Assembly: GCA_903848645.1 (NCBI GenBank)
Contig: CAINGU010000015.1
Location: 1 to 64,000 of the forward strand
Reading direction: 5' to 3'
Source of the DNA: an uncultured cyanobacterium
GTDB taxonomy: Bacteria > Cyanobacteriota > Cyanobacteriia > Cyanobacteriales > Nostocaceae
Length of the DNA: 64,000 nucleotides
In this document: in pieces, positions 27,064 through 37,036 of the stretch
Layout of the letters: the number at the start of each line of letters is the position of its first letter
Numbering within the stretch: position 1 is the first letter of the stretch
The notes under the pieces: model-generated
Seen by the model: only the letters and a program-made list of their open reading frames with translations
Databases searched by the model: none
Told to the model about the DNA's origin: nothing
Translations under genes and position numbers: made by a program

Positions 27064-30000
27064 ATGATGAAAACTATGAAAGCTGAACATATTGATTTTC
27101 CAGTGCTACACTCGGAATTATTCTTGCGTCATCGTCTACAGGTAGTAGAGGAATTGTGGGAGTCAGTGCTGCGTCAAGAATGCGGTCAAGAAATGGTGGA
27201 TCTTTTAAGCCAATTGCGGGATTTATGTTCTCCAGAAGGACAAGCCACCAATGACCAAGCTGCCTCTGCTGTAGAATTGATTGAACAATTGAATATCAAT
27301 GAAGCAATTCGCGCTGCGCGTGCCTTTGCGTTGTATTTTCAGTTAATTAATATTATTGAGCAGGAATACGAGCAAAAGCAGCAATTACACCGCTATGCTG
27401 ATAGCGAAGCAGATCAAGGTGATCAGAGTATTTTCCCAAGTATCATTTATTCTACTAACCAACGAGAAGAAGAATTATCTGTTACTAAAGAAATAGGTAG
27501 CGATGTAATGACATCGGAAATTCATCAAAAAGGGACTTTTGCAGCTTTATTTCCCCTGTTATTTAAGTTGAATGTCCCACCTCAACAAATTCAACGCCTG
27601 ATTTCTCAACTGGATATCCGCTTAGTATTCACTGCACACCCGACGGAGATTGTCCGTCATACTATCCGGGATAAACAGCGTCAGGTGGTACATCTTTTAC
27701 AAAAAATGGATGAAGCGCAAGGTCGCGCTGGTAGCTATCCTTGGGAAACATTAGAAATCAAAGAAAGATTACTGGAAGAAATTCGCCTGTGGTGGCGGAC
27801 TGACGAATTACATCAGTTTAAACCGACGGTTTTAGATGAAGTAGATTATGCCCTTCACTACTTCCAAGAAGTTTTATTTGATGGAATTACGCAATTATAC
27901 AAACGCTTCAAATATTCCCTGGGGGAAACTTTTCCCTGGTTACAACCACCAACGACAAATTTTTGCTCTTTTGGTTCTTGGGTCGGTTCAGATCGAGATG
28001 GTAATCCTTCGGTGACACCGGAAGTAACTTGGAAAACCGCTTGTTATCAGCGGAAAATGGTTGTAGAGCGGTATATTAAATCAGTCAAAGAGTTAGTGAC
28101 ATTATTGAGTGTGTCCATGCACTGGAGTGATGTTTTACCAGATTTGCTAGAATCTTTGGAGTTAGATCAATCGCAATTAAGTGATGTTTATGATGCTCTA
28201 GCTTTGCGTTTTCGCCAAGAACCCTATCGTCTCAAGTTATCTTACATTCTCAAGCGGTTGGAAAATACCCGCGATCGCAATTTGGCTTTATATAATCGGG
28301 AAACGCCACAGAATGAAGATGCACCCATGTACCGAACAGGAGCGGAATTTCTCACAGAATTGTTGTTAATTCAACGCAACTTAACGGAAACGGGTTTAAG
28401 TTGTCGAGAATTGGAAAACCTGATTTGTCAAGTCGAAATATTTGACTTTCATCTTACCCAATTAGATATTCGTCAAGAATCATCCCGTCATGCGGACGCG
28501 CTAAATGAGATTCTCGAATATTTACAGCTTTTACCTCAATCCTACAACGAATTATCAGAAGAACAAAGAATCGCTTGGTTAACTTCAGAATTACAAACTC
28601 GCAGACCATTGATTCCCGCTGAATTACCATTTTCGGAAAAAACCAATGATGTAATTGAAACTTTCCGAATTTTGCGATCGCTACAACAAGAATTTGGCAT
28701 TAACATCTGTCAAACTTATATTATTAGTATGTGCCGCGAAGTTAGCGACGTACTAGAAGTTTTACTGTTAGCCAAAGAATCGAGTTTATTTGATCCTGTA
28801 GTTGCAGTGGGGACAATTCGAGTTGTTCCTCTCTTTGAAACAGTAGAAGATCTACAACGTTCTCGAAACGTCATGCGGGAACTGTTTGAATTACCTTTAT
28901 ATCGGGCGTTACTGGCTGGTGGCTACGCCGCAATTAACAACAGTGAAGAACAAGCACCTCCATCTATTTCTACCCTAAATCCTAACTTACAAGAGGTCAT
29001 GCTGGGGTATTCCGATAGTAATAAAGATTCGGGTTTTTTAAGCAGCAACTGGGAAATTCATAAAGCCCAAAAATCACTCCAGAAAATAGCCGAAGGTTAC
29101 GGTGTCAATCTGCGAATTTTCCATGGACGGGGCGGTTCTGTGGGGCGTGGTGGTGGTCCTGCCCATGAGGCGATTTTAGCCCAACCAGGTCATAGTATTA
29201 GTGGCAGGATTAAAATTACAGAACAAGGGGAAGTATTAGCTTCTAAATATTCCTTGTTGGACTTGGCTTTGTATCACCTAGAAACTATCACCACAGCGGT
29301 AATTCAAGCCAGTTTACTAGGAACAGGGTTTGATGACATTGAACCTTGGAATGAGATTATGGAAGAGTTATCAGTGCGATCGCGTCAGCACTATCGTAAC
29401 CTAATTTATGAACAACCTGATTTTATTGACTTCTTCCACCAAGTCACCCCCATTGAAGAAATCAGCCAATTGCAAATTAGTTCTCGTCCAGCCCGTCGTC
29501 CATCTGGTAAAAAAGATTTAAGCAGTCTGCGAGCAATTCCTTGGGTATTTAGTTGGACACAAACCCGCTTTTTATTACCTTCTTGGTATGGAATTGGTAC
29601 AGCCTTACAAGAATTTCTAGACGCAGAACCAGAACAACATTTGAAATTACTCCGCTATTTTTACCTCAAATGGCCATTCTTTAAAATGGTGATTTCTAAA
29701 GCCGAAATGACTTTAGCAAAAGTAGACATGGAAATGGCACGTCACTATGTTGATGAATTGTCTAACCCTCAAGACAAACCGCGATTTGAGAAAGTTTTTG
29801 AACAAATTTCCAGCGAATTCTTTCTTACTAGAGATTTAGTCTTAAAAATCACCGGACACCAAAAACTATTAGATGGTGATCCAGTATTGCAACGTTCTGT
29901 ACAATTAAGAAATGGGACAATTGTGCCTTTAGGATTTATCCAAGTTTCCCTCCTAAAACGTCTACGTCAGTCTAAAAATGCGCCCACAACCGGCGTAATT

Positions 30001-30087
30001 CACTCTCGTTACAGCAAAGGAGAATTACTCCGAGGAGCATTATTAACCATCAACGGAATTGCCGCCGGCATGAGAAATACAGGTTGA
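27064..30087 (+). CDS. ppc: Phosphoenolpyruvate carboxylase
   Basis: It carboxylates PEP with bicarbonate to oxaloacetate, the main anaplerotic and C4-acid-forming step in cyanobacteria. Catalytic motifs are present: [13 protein letters not shown] with the active-site His, [32 protein letters not shown] and, at the C-terminus, the invariant MRNTG end. The conserved core begins [20 protein letters not shown]. The frame is open from a TTG at 27010, but I favour the ATG cluster at 27064-27078, which retains the whole core (about 1007 residues). The N-terminal serine used for phosphorylation in plants is absent. Two HIP1 sites lie inside. Confidence 0.95.
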   Translation: MMKTMKAEHIDFPVLHSELFLRHRLQVVEELWESVLRQECGQEMVDLLSQLRDLCSPEGQATNDQAASAVELIEQLNINEAIRAARAFALYFQLINIIEQEYEQKQQLHRYADSEADQGDQSIFPSIIYSTNQREEELSVTKEIGSDVMTSEIHQKGTFAALFPLLFKLNVPPQQIQRLISQLDIRLVFTAHPTEIVRHTIRDKQRQVVHLLQKMDEAQGRAGSYPWETLEIKERLLEEIRLWWRTDELHQFKPTVLDEVDYALHYFQEVLFDGITQLYKRFKYSLGETFPWLQPPTTNFCSFGSWVGSDRDGNPSVTPEVTWKTACYQRKMVVERYIKSVKELVTLLSVSMHWSDVLPDLLESLELDQSQLSDVYDALALRFRQEPYRLKLSYILKRLENTRDRNLALYNRETPQNEDAPMYRTGAEFLTELLLIQRNLTETGLSCRELENLICQVEIFDFHLTQLDIRQESSRHADALNEILEYLQLLPQSYNELSEEQRIAWLTSELQTRRPLIPAELPFSEKTNDVIETFRILRSLQQEFGINICQTYIISMCREVSDVLEVLLLAKESSLFDPVVAVGTIRVVPLFETVEDLQRSRNVMRELFELPLYRALLAGGYAAINNSEEQAPPSISTLNPNLQEVMLGYSDSNKDSGFLSSNWEIHKAQKSLQKIAEGYGVNLRIFHGRGGSVGRGGGPAHEAILAQPGHSISGRIKITEQGEVLASKYSLLDLALYHLETITTAVIQASLLGTGFDDIEPWNEIMEELSVRSRQHYRNLIYEQPDFIDFFHQVTPIEEISQLQISSRPARRPSGKKDLSSLRAIPWVFSWTQTRFLLPSWYGIGTALQEFLDAEPEQHLKLLRYFYLKWPFFKMVISKAEMTLAKVDMEMARHYVDELSNPQDKPRFEKVFEQISSEFFLTRDLVLKITGHQKLLDGDPVLQRSVQLRNGTIVPLGFIQVSLLKRLRQSKNAPTTGVIHSRYSKGELLRGALLTINGIAAGMRNTG

Positions 30088-30370
30088 TAATTGGTAATGG
30101 GTAATGGGTGATAAGTAGCTTGGCACAATTAAATATAAAACCTCTCTCCAAACCTCTCCCCTACCAGGGGAGAGGCTTTGACTCACCCTTCCAGCTAACA
30201 AAAGTCTTTCCGTTTCCCTCTCCTAAGAGGAGAGGGTTAGGGAGAGGTAGGGAAGAGGGTCGGGGGGTTAGGTTTATATTATATTTTTTAACGCCCACTT
30301 ACTTAGTAAAAATCAGATAAGATATTTAATAAATATCTCTCTGTTCCCTGTTCCCTGTTCCTTAATTAAC
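30088..30370. repeat. Intergenic repeats: GGTAATG heptamers and two CTCTCC palindromes
   Basis: After the ppc stop come GGTAATGGGTAATGGGTGAT heptamers. Then CCTCTCCCCT at 30153-30162 pairs with AGGGGAGAGG at 30166-30175, and CCCTCTCCT at 30216-30224 pairs with AGGAGAGGG at 30228-30236. A purine-rich AGGGTTAGGGAGAGG block follows. Heptamers TCCCTGT close the region. The two hairpins may form the ppc terminator or are a dispersed miniature element. Confidence 0.8.
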
Positions 30371-30628
30371 ATGATCAAAAAACGCATTCTTATTTGTACC
30401 TTTTTGGCACTTTCTGCGGGTTTATTTGGTGGTTTAATAGGTGGACAGATCAGCGTTATCCTCCATAGCCAAAAGTGTCAAAACCAGACTTGGGGATTTA
30501 AAGAAATGTGTAATGCTTTGGTATCTCCGGGAGCAAGTTGGCAAGGAGTATCTGCGGGACTGTGGACAGGGACGATTTTAGGAGCATTTGTGGGTGGTTT
30601 AATTACTCGTAAATCTAGTGGTTGGTAA
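30371..30628 (+). CDS. Small membrane protein, unknown function
   Basis: The 85-residue product has two glycine-rich hydrophobic helices (about 5-29 and 56-78) separated by a polar loop that contains two cysteines (about 36 and 48). The GxxxG-rich helices (GLFGGLIGGQI, GTILGAFVGGL) suggest tight helix packing. No family was recognised. The gap to the next gene is 58 nt. Confidence 0.55.
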   Translation: MIKKRILICTFLALSAGLFGGLIGGQISVILHSQKCQNQTWGFKEMCNALVSPGASWQGVSAGLWTGTILGAFVGGLITRKSSGW

Positions 30629-30686
30629 TTGTTAATTACGTCTCTTCCCTGGTAAAATATTTCAACATCTTTGAAAATACGTTATC

Positions 30687-30974
30687 ATGTCTACTGAAAC
30701 TACCACAGGTGCTGATGCTATTGATCTAGCGATCGCTAAAGGAATTGATTTTGATGGTTCTCCTATTCCCACAGCTAAGTTAGACTTGTATGCACAAGTT
30801 ATGGGTTTAGAAGGAAATAGACAGCGCAGTGGTGTATCCAATACCATGCGTTCCCGCATTGTTCGGATTGGTGCTAAACATATTCCCCAAGCTGAACTTG
30901 ATCAAAAGCTGATTGATGCTGGTTTTGCACCTTTAAAAGAAAAGGAAATTGCCTTCTTTTACAGTGGTAAATGA
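30687..30974 (+). CDS. DUF4090-like small cyanobacterial protein
   Basis: The 95-residue soluble product has a compact conserved-looking core (GIDFDGSPIPTAKLDLYAQVMGLE, then RSGVSNTMRSRIVRIGAKHIPQAELDQKLIDAGFAPLKEKEIAFF). I associate this with the cyanobacteria-specific DUF4090 family, of unknown function. A HIP1 site lies at about 30730. Start ATG at 30687. Confidence 0.68.
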   Translation: MSTETTTGADAIDLAIAKGIDFDGSPIPTAKLDLYAQVMGLEGNRQRSGVSNTMRSRIVRIGAKHIPQAELDQKLIDAGFAPLKEKEIAFFYSGK

Positions 30975-31764
30975 GATAGAATTTTGTTTTTAGACAATTG
31001 TGAGCATAGAGTTGCCTTAATGGTAAAGTTATGCTTCCAATTTTAATGTTAAAAACACATACAAACTATTTGTTATTATTTTTACTTATTCTAGTTGCAG
31101 AAATGTTGAATTTAAATTAGCAAGGAAGAGGAAGTTTTAATTACAGCAGGAGTCAGGAGTCAGGATGAAGAATTAGAGGGAGGTAAGAATAATATTAAAT
31201 CTGGAAAAGTGACAGGTAAATGAACGGTTTCAACGCTTATTCCTTGCACCTAATTCACCTTTTTAACATTGAAACTCTTGATTTATTCAGGTTTTCGGTT
31301 TATACCATCCGCTTACATTGCAGATAATTATACCACATAATCGAGTTGATTAGTTATCAATATTGAAACAATAGATACAGTTATATTTCTTACGAAACAT
31401 ATTGGTAACTATCATCATCAAAATTTGATTATTTACTATTCTTAGATCCATCTGTGTTATTGTAATCAAAATGCCGGGTATAGGCTGGAGAGATGATCTT
31501 GAAAAATTGGCAACTTGTAATTTGGCAAACTACAGTTTTGGGAATTATATTAGAAAAATATTGTTCCCAGTGCCAAGGTACAGTAACAGCGAAAAATGTC
31601 AGATGTGCTAATTTTCAGTGAAGACTCCGAATGCAGCATTTATTTCGTGCTAAAAATTCGGAAATATGCCATATCAATCTTGATTTTGTTGAAAAATGCT
31701 AGTAATGTGAGCAAATCTCACTCCCGAACCCTGAACCAGACGTAAAACTAGACAAATCAATATT
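30975..31764. other. Long intergenic region, no gene recognised
   Basis: This 790-nt stretch is AT-rich. It contains a CAGGAGTCAGGAGTCAGGA heptamer run at about 31147-31165. No ORF, tRNA or strong hairpin was recognised. It is long enough to hide a small RNA gene. Confidence 0.5.
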
Positions 31765-32181
31765 ATGTCTACTCCCAATCATCAGCAACTCTCACTCCCA
31801 GAAGCCAAGAAAATACTCAACAAATTCAACTGTCTGGATATTGCCCCCATTCTCAAACCATCGGAAAAAGTTCCTACCAGTGAGGCATTGATTTTTCTCA
31901 CCAGTCTGTCAGATTATCAAATCTTAGGTATTTGTGCTGATACAGCCGAGGAAGGAATTTTAGCCATGAAAACCTATTCTCGCGCTTTGGGTTATCAAGC
32001 ACCAACTGATTTACCACAGCCAGAAGGACCAGTTTACATCAAGCTAAATGGCAAAAATGGCTTGTGTTATCTCGATTCCTATGCTGGACATCATCGGGGA
32101 GTGTTAGTATCTTGCCAGTCTTATCAAGAGGGAGGAGTTAACGAGATGTATGGACATTTACCCCTCGATTTATTTGTCTAG
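31765..32181 (+). CDS. DUF1824-like cyanobacterial protein
   Basis: The 138-residue soluble protein has a helical N-terminus and an alpha/beta C-terminus with PEGPVYIKLNGKNGLCYLDSYAGHHRGVLVSCQ and the end EMYGHLPLDLF. This matches my memory of the DUF1824 family, restricted to cyanobacteria; its role is not known. Start ATG at 31765, ending 70 nt before the ABC-F gene with a GTAGG-TGGGCA hairpin between. Confidence 0.72.
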   Translation: MSTPNHQQLSLPEAKKILNKFNCLDIAPILKPSEKVPTSEALIFLTSLSDYQILGICADTAEEGILAMKTYSRALGYQAPTDLPQPEGPVYIKLNGKNGLCYLDSYAGHHRGVLVSCQSYQEGGVNEMYGHLPLDLFV

Positions 32182-32201
32182 AATTTCAATTACAATCATC
32201 T

Positions 32202-32225
32202 GTAGGGTGGGCATTGCCCACCTAC
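32202..32225. repeat. GTAGGGTGGGCA hairpin
   Basis: GTAGG (32202-32206), a bulged G and TGGGCA (32208-32213) pair with TGCCCA (32215-32220) and CCTAC (32221-32225). This is a common type of small palindrome between cyanobacterial genes and may end the DUF1824 transcript. Confidence 0.7.
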
Positions 32226-32251
32226 TTCTTAATCACTAATTACCAGATAAT

Positions 32252-34153
32252 ATGAGCATTGTTACATTACAGTCAGTTAAAAAAGATTTTGGAATTAAAG
32301 AACTTTTAAAAGATGCTAATTTCAGCCTTGATACTAATGACAAAGTTGGTTTAATTGGGACTAATGGTTCTGGTAAATCAACCTTATTAAAAATGATTGC
32401 CAAACTAGAATCAATTGATAGTGGGCAAATTTTGGTTAATTCTGGGGCAAAAATTGTCTACTTACCCCAACAGCCAGATATAGATGAAAATCACACGGTT
32501 TTAGAACAGGTATTCGCTGATAGTGGTGAACAAATGAACCTCGTCAGAGAGTATGAGGAATTATCTGATAAATTAGCCCATTATCCCGATGATAGTCAGT
32601 TAATGTCCCGTCTTTCTAGTGTGATGCAGCGCATGGATGCGACTGGTGCATGGGAAGTAGAAACCAACGCCAAAATCATTTTAACAAAATTAGGAATTGC
32701 TGATTTTGATGTAAAAGTTGGGACTTTATCAGGGGGATATCGCAAGCGCATTGCTTTAGCAGCAGCCTTGATATCAGCACCGGATTTATTATTAATGGAT
32801 GAACCTACAAACCATCTTGATGCTTTGTCTGTAGAATGGTTACAAAGTTATTTAAATCGCTATCGCGGCGCACTTTTATTAATTACTCATGATCGTTATT
32901 TTTTAGATAGAGTTACTAATAGAATTATTGAAATTGATCGAGGTGATATTTACAATTACACAGGTAATTATTCCTATTATCTAGAAAAGAAAGCTTTAGC
33001 TGAAGAATCTGCTGTTAGCACTCAACGCAAACATCAAGGTATTTTACGCCGGGAATTGGAATGGTTAAAAAAAGGACCAAAAGCTAGAAGTACCAAGCAA
33101 AAAGCCAGAATTGAACGCGCTCATGCGTTGCGAGATACTGAGTTTAAACAACTTAATGGTAAAGTTGATATTTCTACCGTTGGCCGTCGCATTGGCAAGA
33201 AGGTGATTGAACTCCAGAATGTTAGTAAAGGCTACAATGGGAGAACTTTAATTAAAGATTTGACTTATGAATTTAGTCCAGAAGATCGGATTGGCATTAT
33301 TGGCGGCAATGGTGCGGGAAAATCTACTTTAATGGATATTATGACTGCCAGAATTAAACCAGATTCCGGTAATGTAGAAATTGGCAGTACAATTCATATT
33401 GGTTATTTTAACCAACATTCAGAAGAATTGTTGACGGCTGTAAATGAAGATCAGCGCGTGATTGATTATATCAAAGAAGAAGGGGAATTTATTCAAATAT
33501 CCGACGGCACAAAAATCACTGCTTCCCAAATGTTAGAGAGATTTTTGTTTCCGGGAAATCAACAATATGCACCCATTAATAAACTTTCTGGAGGAGAAAA
33601 ACGCCGTTTATATTTATTGCGGATTCTCATTAGTGCGCCCAATGTCTTGATTTTAGATGAACCGACTAATGATTTAGATGTGCAGACATTAGCAGTATTA
33701 GAAGACTATCTAGAAGATTTTAATGGTTGTGTAATAGTAGTTTCTCATGATCGTTACTTTTTAGATCGGACAGTAGATAGAATTTTTGCTTTAGAAGAAG
33801 GTGGGGGTTTACGTCAATATCCTGGCAATTATTCAATTTATTTAGATTATAAAAAAGCTGAAGAAGCAGAAAAACAAGAAACGTCAAAAACTGTAATTGC
33901 CGAAAAGGTTGTATCTCCAGTCACAGAAACTAAAAAAGCCCGGAGGTTATCCAATTGGGAAAGACGGGAATTTGAGGAATTAGAAGGAAAAATTGCCAAG
34001 TTAGAAGCAGATAAAACAGCAGTAGAAAGGAAATTAGTAACTGTGGCTGGGAATTATAGCCAAGTGCAAAAGCTATATGAAGAGGTAGAAACGCTCAAGA
34101 AAAATATTGATGTAGCCACAGAACGCTGGTTAGAATTAGCGGAAATGGAGTAG
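32252..34153 (+). CDS. uup: ABC-F ATPase, Uup-type
   Basis: ABC-F proteins bind the ribosome and resolve stalled translation states; Uup also affects recombination intermediates. Two ATPase cassettes occur in one chain without membrane segments. The first has GTNGSGKST at about 36-44, LSGGYRKRIALA and MDEPTNHLD; the second has GGNGAGKST, LSGGEKRRLYLL and LDEPTNDLD. The linker (P-site tRNA-interaction motif) is charged and helical (about 240-300). The C-terminal 80 residues form a coiled coil with LSNWERREFEELEGKI, typical of Uup's DNA-binding end. Length 633 fits. Start ATG at 32252. Confidence 0.92.
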   Translation: MSIVTLQSVKKDFGIKELLKDANFSLDTNDKVGLIGTNGSGKSTLLKMIAKLESIDSGQILVNSGAKIVYLPQQPDIDENHTVLEQVFADSGEQMNLVREYEELSDKLAHYPDDSQLMSRLSSVMQRMDATGAWEVETNAKIILTKLGIADFDVKVGTLSGGYRKRIALAAALISAPDLLLMDEPTNHLDALSVEWLQSYLNRYRGALLLITHDRYFLDRVTNRIIEIDRGDIYNYTGNYSYYLEKKALAEESAVSTQRKHQGILRRELEWLKKGPKARSTKQKARIERAHALRDTEFKQLNGKVDISTVGRRIGKKVIELQNVSKGYNGRTLIKDLTYEFSPEDRIGIIGGNGAGKSTLMDIMTARIKPDSGNVEIGSTIHIGYFNQHSEELLTAVNEDQRVIDYIKEEGEFIQISDGTKITASQMLERFLFPGNQQYAPINKLSGGEKRRLYLLRILISAPNVLILDEPTNDLDVQTLAVLEDYLEDFNGCVIVVSHDRYFLDRTVDRIFALEEGGGLRQYPGNYSIYLDYKKAEEAEKQETSKTVIAEKVVSPVTETKKARRLSNWERREFEELEGKIAKLEADKTAVERKLVTVAGNYSQVQKLYEEVETLKKNIDVATERWLELAEME

Positions 34154-34154
34154 G

Positions 34155-34430
34155 TGGGGGTTTAGTTAAACGGGCGGTTAGAAACCGCGTCTACACAGGC
34201 AAAACCCACCTGCATGGGTTTCAAATCCTTGATTTTTCGTTAGTCCGCGCAGGCGGACTTTGTTTGTATAGCAGCGAATTCCATTCGCCAAGTAGGGGTT
34301 TAGTTAAACGGGCGGTTAGAAACCGCGTCTACACAGGCAAAACCCACCTGCGTGGGTTTCAAATCCTTGATTTTTCGTTAGTCCGCGCAGGCGGACTTTG
34401 TTTGTATAGCAGCGAATTCCATTCGCCAAG
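34155..34430. repeat. Two tandem 138-bp repeats with four hairpins each
   Basis: Units 34155-34292 and 34293-34430 are nearly identical; inside, A at 34214 becomes G at 34352. In the first unit four perfect hairpins follow one another: GCGGTT/AACCGC at 34174-34188, AAACCCA/TGGGTTT at 34202-34221, GTCCGC/GCGGAC at 34243-34258, GCGAAT/ATTCGC at 34274-34288. The order is conserved in the second, with the second hairpin's loop changed. The pattern resembles a known class of non-coding dispersed repeats in Nostocales. It fills the gap between uup and the convergent hpsJ-like gene. Confidence 0.9.
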
Positions 34431-34457
34431 CCTTAAGTTGACACTGCCAAAACTATT

Positions 34458-35147
34458 TTAACGGGGTATTCGACACCACTGTGTAGAGTACCAAATCCAA
34501 ATAAAAGCAACTGCACAAACTAAAGCACCCAAATTCCATTTAACAGAATTTCTAATAAGTTTCTGACGAGTATTTTTTTGCGTTGCTTGAATTTGATTAT
34601 TCACATTTTTTTCTAATAACTCAATTTGAGATAAGATTTTACTTCTTACCTCTTGAGGATTTTTAAATTCTGGAATATTAGTATTGGGGTTTAAAGATTT
34701 AAAAATCTGATTGATATCTTGGTTAGTTTTTGCTTTACTCAACAAGTCCTTAACTTGTTGGATTTGAGAAAGTTGTTGAGATGATTGATTATTAATTTGC
34801 ACATAATTTTGATTATTAATCCGCGAAGTATTAGTGATTCCCAAAGGTAGCAACAAGATTAATAAAACCCCAATCAACAAAGAACTCCATGATAAAAACT
34901 GCAATAAATAAATTTCTCTTTTATGGCGAGAATTTCTTTCCCCAATAAATATAAATACCAATCCAATTAAAGGTAAAGGTGCGTGTTCTACTAACGCTCC
35001 TATAGTCTGTAATTCCCATACAGGATTCATAAATTGAAAGGGAATCAGAATATCAATAAAGTCAATGAGGGAGATAATTAATAATATGTAACCGACAAAG
35101 CGCAATTTTAAACTAGAGCGCCAGTAATTTTTTTCTGATTCTGCCAT
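34458..35147 (-). CDS. HpsJ-like membrane protein
   Basis: The 229-residue protein has about three N-terminal membrane helices (about 15-33, 55-69, 83-104), a polar, Gln/Asn-rich middle with coiled-coil character (about 110-190), and a C-terminal helix (about 203-220). This topology and the start LRFVGYILLIISLIDFIDILIP match HpsJ-family proteins linked to hormogonium polysaccharide export and to cyanoexosortase systems. A PEP-CTERM-like protein gene lies just upstream on the same strand. Family call is by pattern only. Confidence 0.62.
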   Translation of the reverse strand: MAESEKNYWRSSLKLRFVGYILLIISLIDFIDILIPFQFMNPVWELQTIGALVEHAPLPLIGLVFIFIGERNSRHKREIYLLQFLSWSSLLIGVLLILLLPLGITNTSRINNQNYVQINNQSSQQLSQIQQVKDLLSKAKTNQDINQIFKSLNPNTNIPEFKNPQEVRSKILSQIELLEKNVNNQIQATQKNTRQKLIRNSVKWNLGALVCAVAFIWIWYSTQWCRIPR

Positions 35148-35279
35148 AAAAACAAGTTATATTCAGTTAAATTTAATATTCTAGAAAGGGCGATTTGCAC
35201 CAGCTATATCACAGAACCAAGTCTTTGCCAAAATCCAAAATAAGAATGTGCAGTCAGCGCCCTCCCAATTATTACAGTT

Positions 35280-36137
35280 TTAATTTTTTAATTGTTTTGA
35301 CTTTTGCTTTCTCAGCCAATAATTTAACCCACCAAAAGCACCTAATACAGCAATACTAACAGTTTCTGAAGTTTCAAAAGGTACAGGAGTAGTTAGAGAT
35401 ACGTTAGCGAGGTCAATATTGGCTTGTGCAGAGGTGGTATCATCTCCCAGAAAAATGAAGTTAGGAATTTTATAAACACCAGTATACGAACCACTAGCAG
35501 ATGTGTAATCCCGTAGTGCGCCGTTGAGAAGAGTTGTAGTACCACTACTCAGAGTGTATGTATTACCAGAAATATTGAGATCATAAGTAGTTAAGTTTCC
35601 TAGTAAAGTGGCAATGTTTGATACGGTACTGCTGGTTACTTGCTCACCAATTGATTGAAATTTATAATCCGCTTGAGAAAAAATATCACTAGTTCTAAAA
35701 CCTATTTCTATCCCTTTTTTGTCACTGCTAAGAGCAATAACGCTAAAACCTGAACGATTAGCTCCATTTGTCCCGTCGTTGGCTTGTGAGTTAATTTTTA
35801 CAGTAAAAGTGAGTTGGTAGCCTGCATTGCGATCTAATGTGGGAAATGATGAGTTAACCAGAATAGGAAGATTATAGTTGCTGTAGCCAGCATATATACT
35901 GTCAGCACTACTCGAATCTAAGGTTGTGGACTTATTACTACTGTTGACAGCCTGTGTACTTAGAGTATAAGGGGAGACATTATTTGCAGATGCAAAAGTT
36001 AACCAAGGTGAGGATGTATAGTTATTGGGTGTGACACCTGAATTCCCATCATAAAGAGTAATTGTTCCAGCCATACCCTTGTTGGCTGTCAACAGCAAAG
36101 TTATACCAATGGTAATAGCAGCTATTGTTTTTTTCAT
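35280..36137 (-). CDS. Secreted PEP-CTERM-like surface protein
   Basis: The 285-residue protein has an N-terminal signal peptide (KKTIAAITIGITLLLTANKGMAG, cleavage near 23) and a C-terminal sorting signal: VPFETSE, a hydrophobic helix (VSIAVLGAFGGLNYWL) and a basic tail (RKQKSKQ). The PFE-type motif is the cyanobacterial variant of PEP-CTERM, recognised by a cyanoexosortase. The mature part is Ser/Thr/Asn-rich beta sequence. Exosortase is not in the window. It may be exported and attached to extracellular polysaccharide. Its function is otherwise unknown. Confidence 0.72.
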   Translation of the reverse strand: MKKTIAAITIGITLLLTANKGMAGTITLYDGNSGVTPNNYTSSPWLTFASANNVSPYTLSTQAVNSSNKSTTLDSSSADSIYAGYSNYNLPILVNSSFPTLDRNAGYQLTFTVKINSQANDGTNGANRSGFSVIALSSDKKGIEIGFRTSDIFSQADYKFQSIGEQVTSSTVSNIATLLGNLTTYDLNISGNTYTLSSGTTTLLNGALRDYTSASGSYTGVYKIPNFIFLGDDTTSAQANIDLANVSLTTPVPFETSETVSIAVLGAFGGLNYWLRKQKSKQLKN

Positions 36138-36382
36138 GATAATTGATGAGTATGTGGTGTAATTTTAGGGGGTTATATGAATGTTTTTATTACACTTACT
36201 TCATTGGTGACTATAGATTTTGGCAAAGAGTCTACAAGAAATTAAGTATAATTTTTATTTAAATACATTATACACTATCTGTATATTTATGCAACCTAGT
36301 TTTTTGTATATATAAACTCTGAGGCTACAGCGGATTTTATCTGCGTGAGGTACACCCATAGTGAGCTTTTCATCCTTCTTTT

Positions 36383-36961
36383 TTAATTTTCAATTTTTAA
36401 TTCCCCTATAACATCTTCATAAATATCTGCCATTGTCAAAGTTAAATCTACTGAATCTAAATATAATTTATCATCTTTTCCTAATACTTCCGTTGACCAA
36501 TTTCCTTGATCATCTTGACGATAAACTTCTACTTTCATTTGGTTTTGGTAAACTAGAACATATTCTTTTAAACTGTCTATGGTTTGATAATTGATGCGTT
36601 TTTCTCTTTTGTCTGTTGTTGCAGTTGAATTTGATAGAACTTCTATAATTAAATTAGGACGAGTTTTAAAGTACCTTTCTTTATCTTCAGGATCACAGGT
36701 AACAATAATATCAGGATAGTAGAATATATTAGCAGTTCTGATTTTGACTTTTACTTTCATATCTGAAACAAAAGCACGACAGGAACTTCCGCGCAAATGG
36801 GGACGTAATATGGCGATAATATTACATACTATCAGGTTATGTTCTTCGCTTGCACCCGCCATTGCAAAAACTTGTCCGGCTACATATTCATGGCGAATAT
36901 CGCTAGATTTCTCGGCTTCTAGGTATTCTTCAACGGTGAGAATATTTAATGGAGATTGCAT
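36383..36961 (-). CDS. Uma2 family (DUF820) PD-(D/E)XK nuclease-like protein
   Basis: The 192-residue protein shows the Uma2 blocks: LTVEEYLEAEKSSDIRHEYVAGQVFAMAG, MKVKVKI...YYPDIIVTCDPED (catalytic Asp in PDI), NLIIEVLSNSTATTDKREK (Glu and Ser), and YQTIDSLKEYVLVYQ. Uma2 proteins are numerous in cyanobacteria; they have a restriction-endonuclease-like fold, and their role is unclear. A second member lies at 43441. Start ATG at 36961. Confidence 0.86.
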   Translation of the reverse strand: MQSPLNILTVEEYLEAEKSSDIRHEYVAGQVFAMAGASEEHNLIVCNIIAILRPHLRGSSCRAFVSDMKVKVKIRTANIFYYPDIIVTCDPEDKERYFKTRPNLIIEVLSNSTATTDKREKRINYQTIDSLKEYVLVYQNQMKVEVYRQDDQGNWSTEVLGKDDKLYLDSVDLTLTMADIYEDVIGELKIEN

Positions 36962-37036
36962 AATTTTTATTTGTTATTTGAGAAATTGGGGATAATTTTA
37001 TTTTATTATATAAATATTATATAATAAAAACTTCCC

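Noticed and set aside
30108-30320. 70-residue open frame after ppc
   Set aside because: It covers the CTCTCC palindromes and purine-rich block; it is a translation of a repeat.
34264-34461. 65-residue open frame within the 138-bp repeat
   Set aside because: It runs through the two tandem repeats and consists of repeat-derived hairpin sequence; no RBS and no protein-like pattern.
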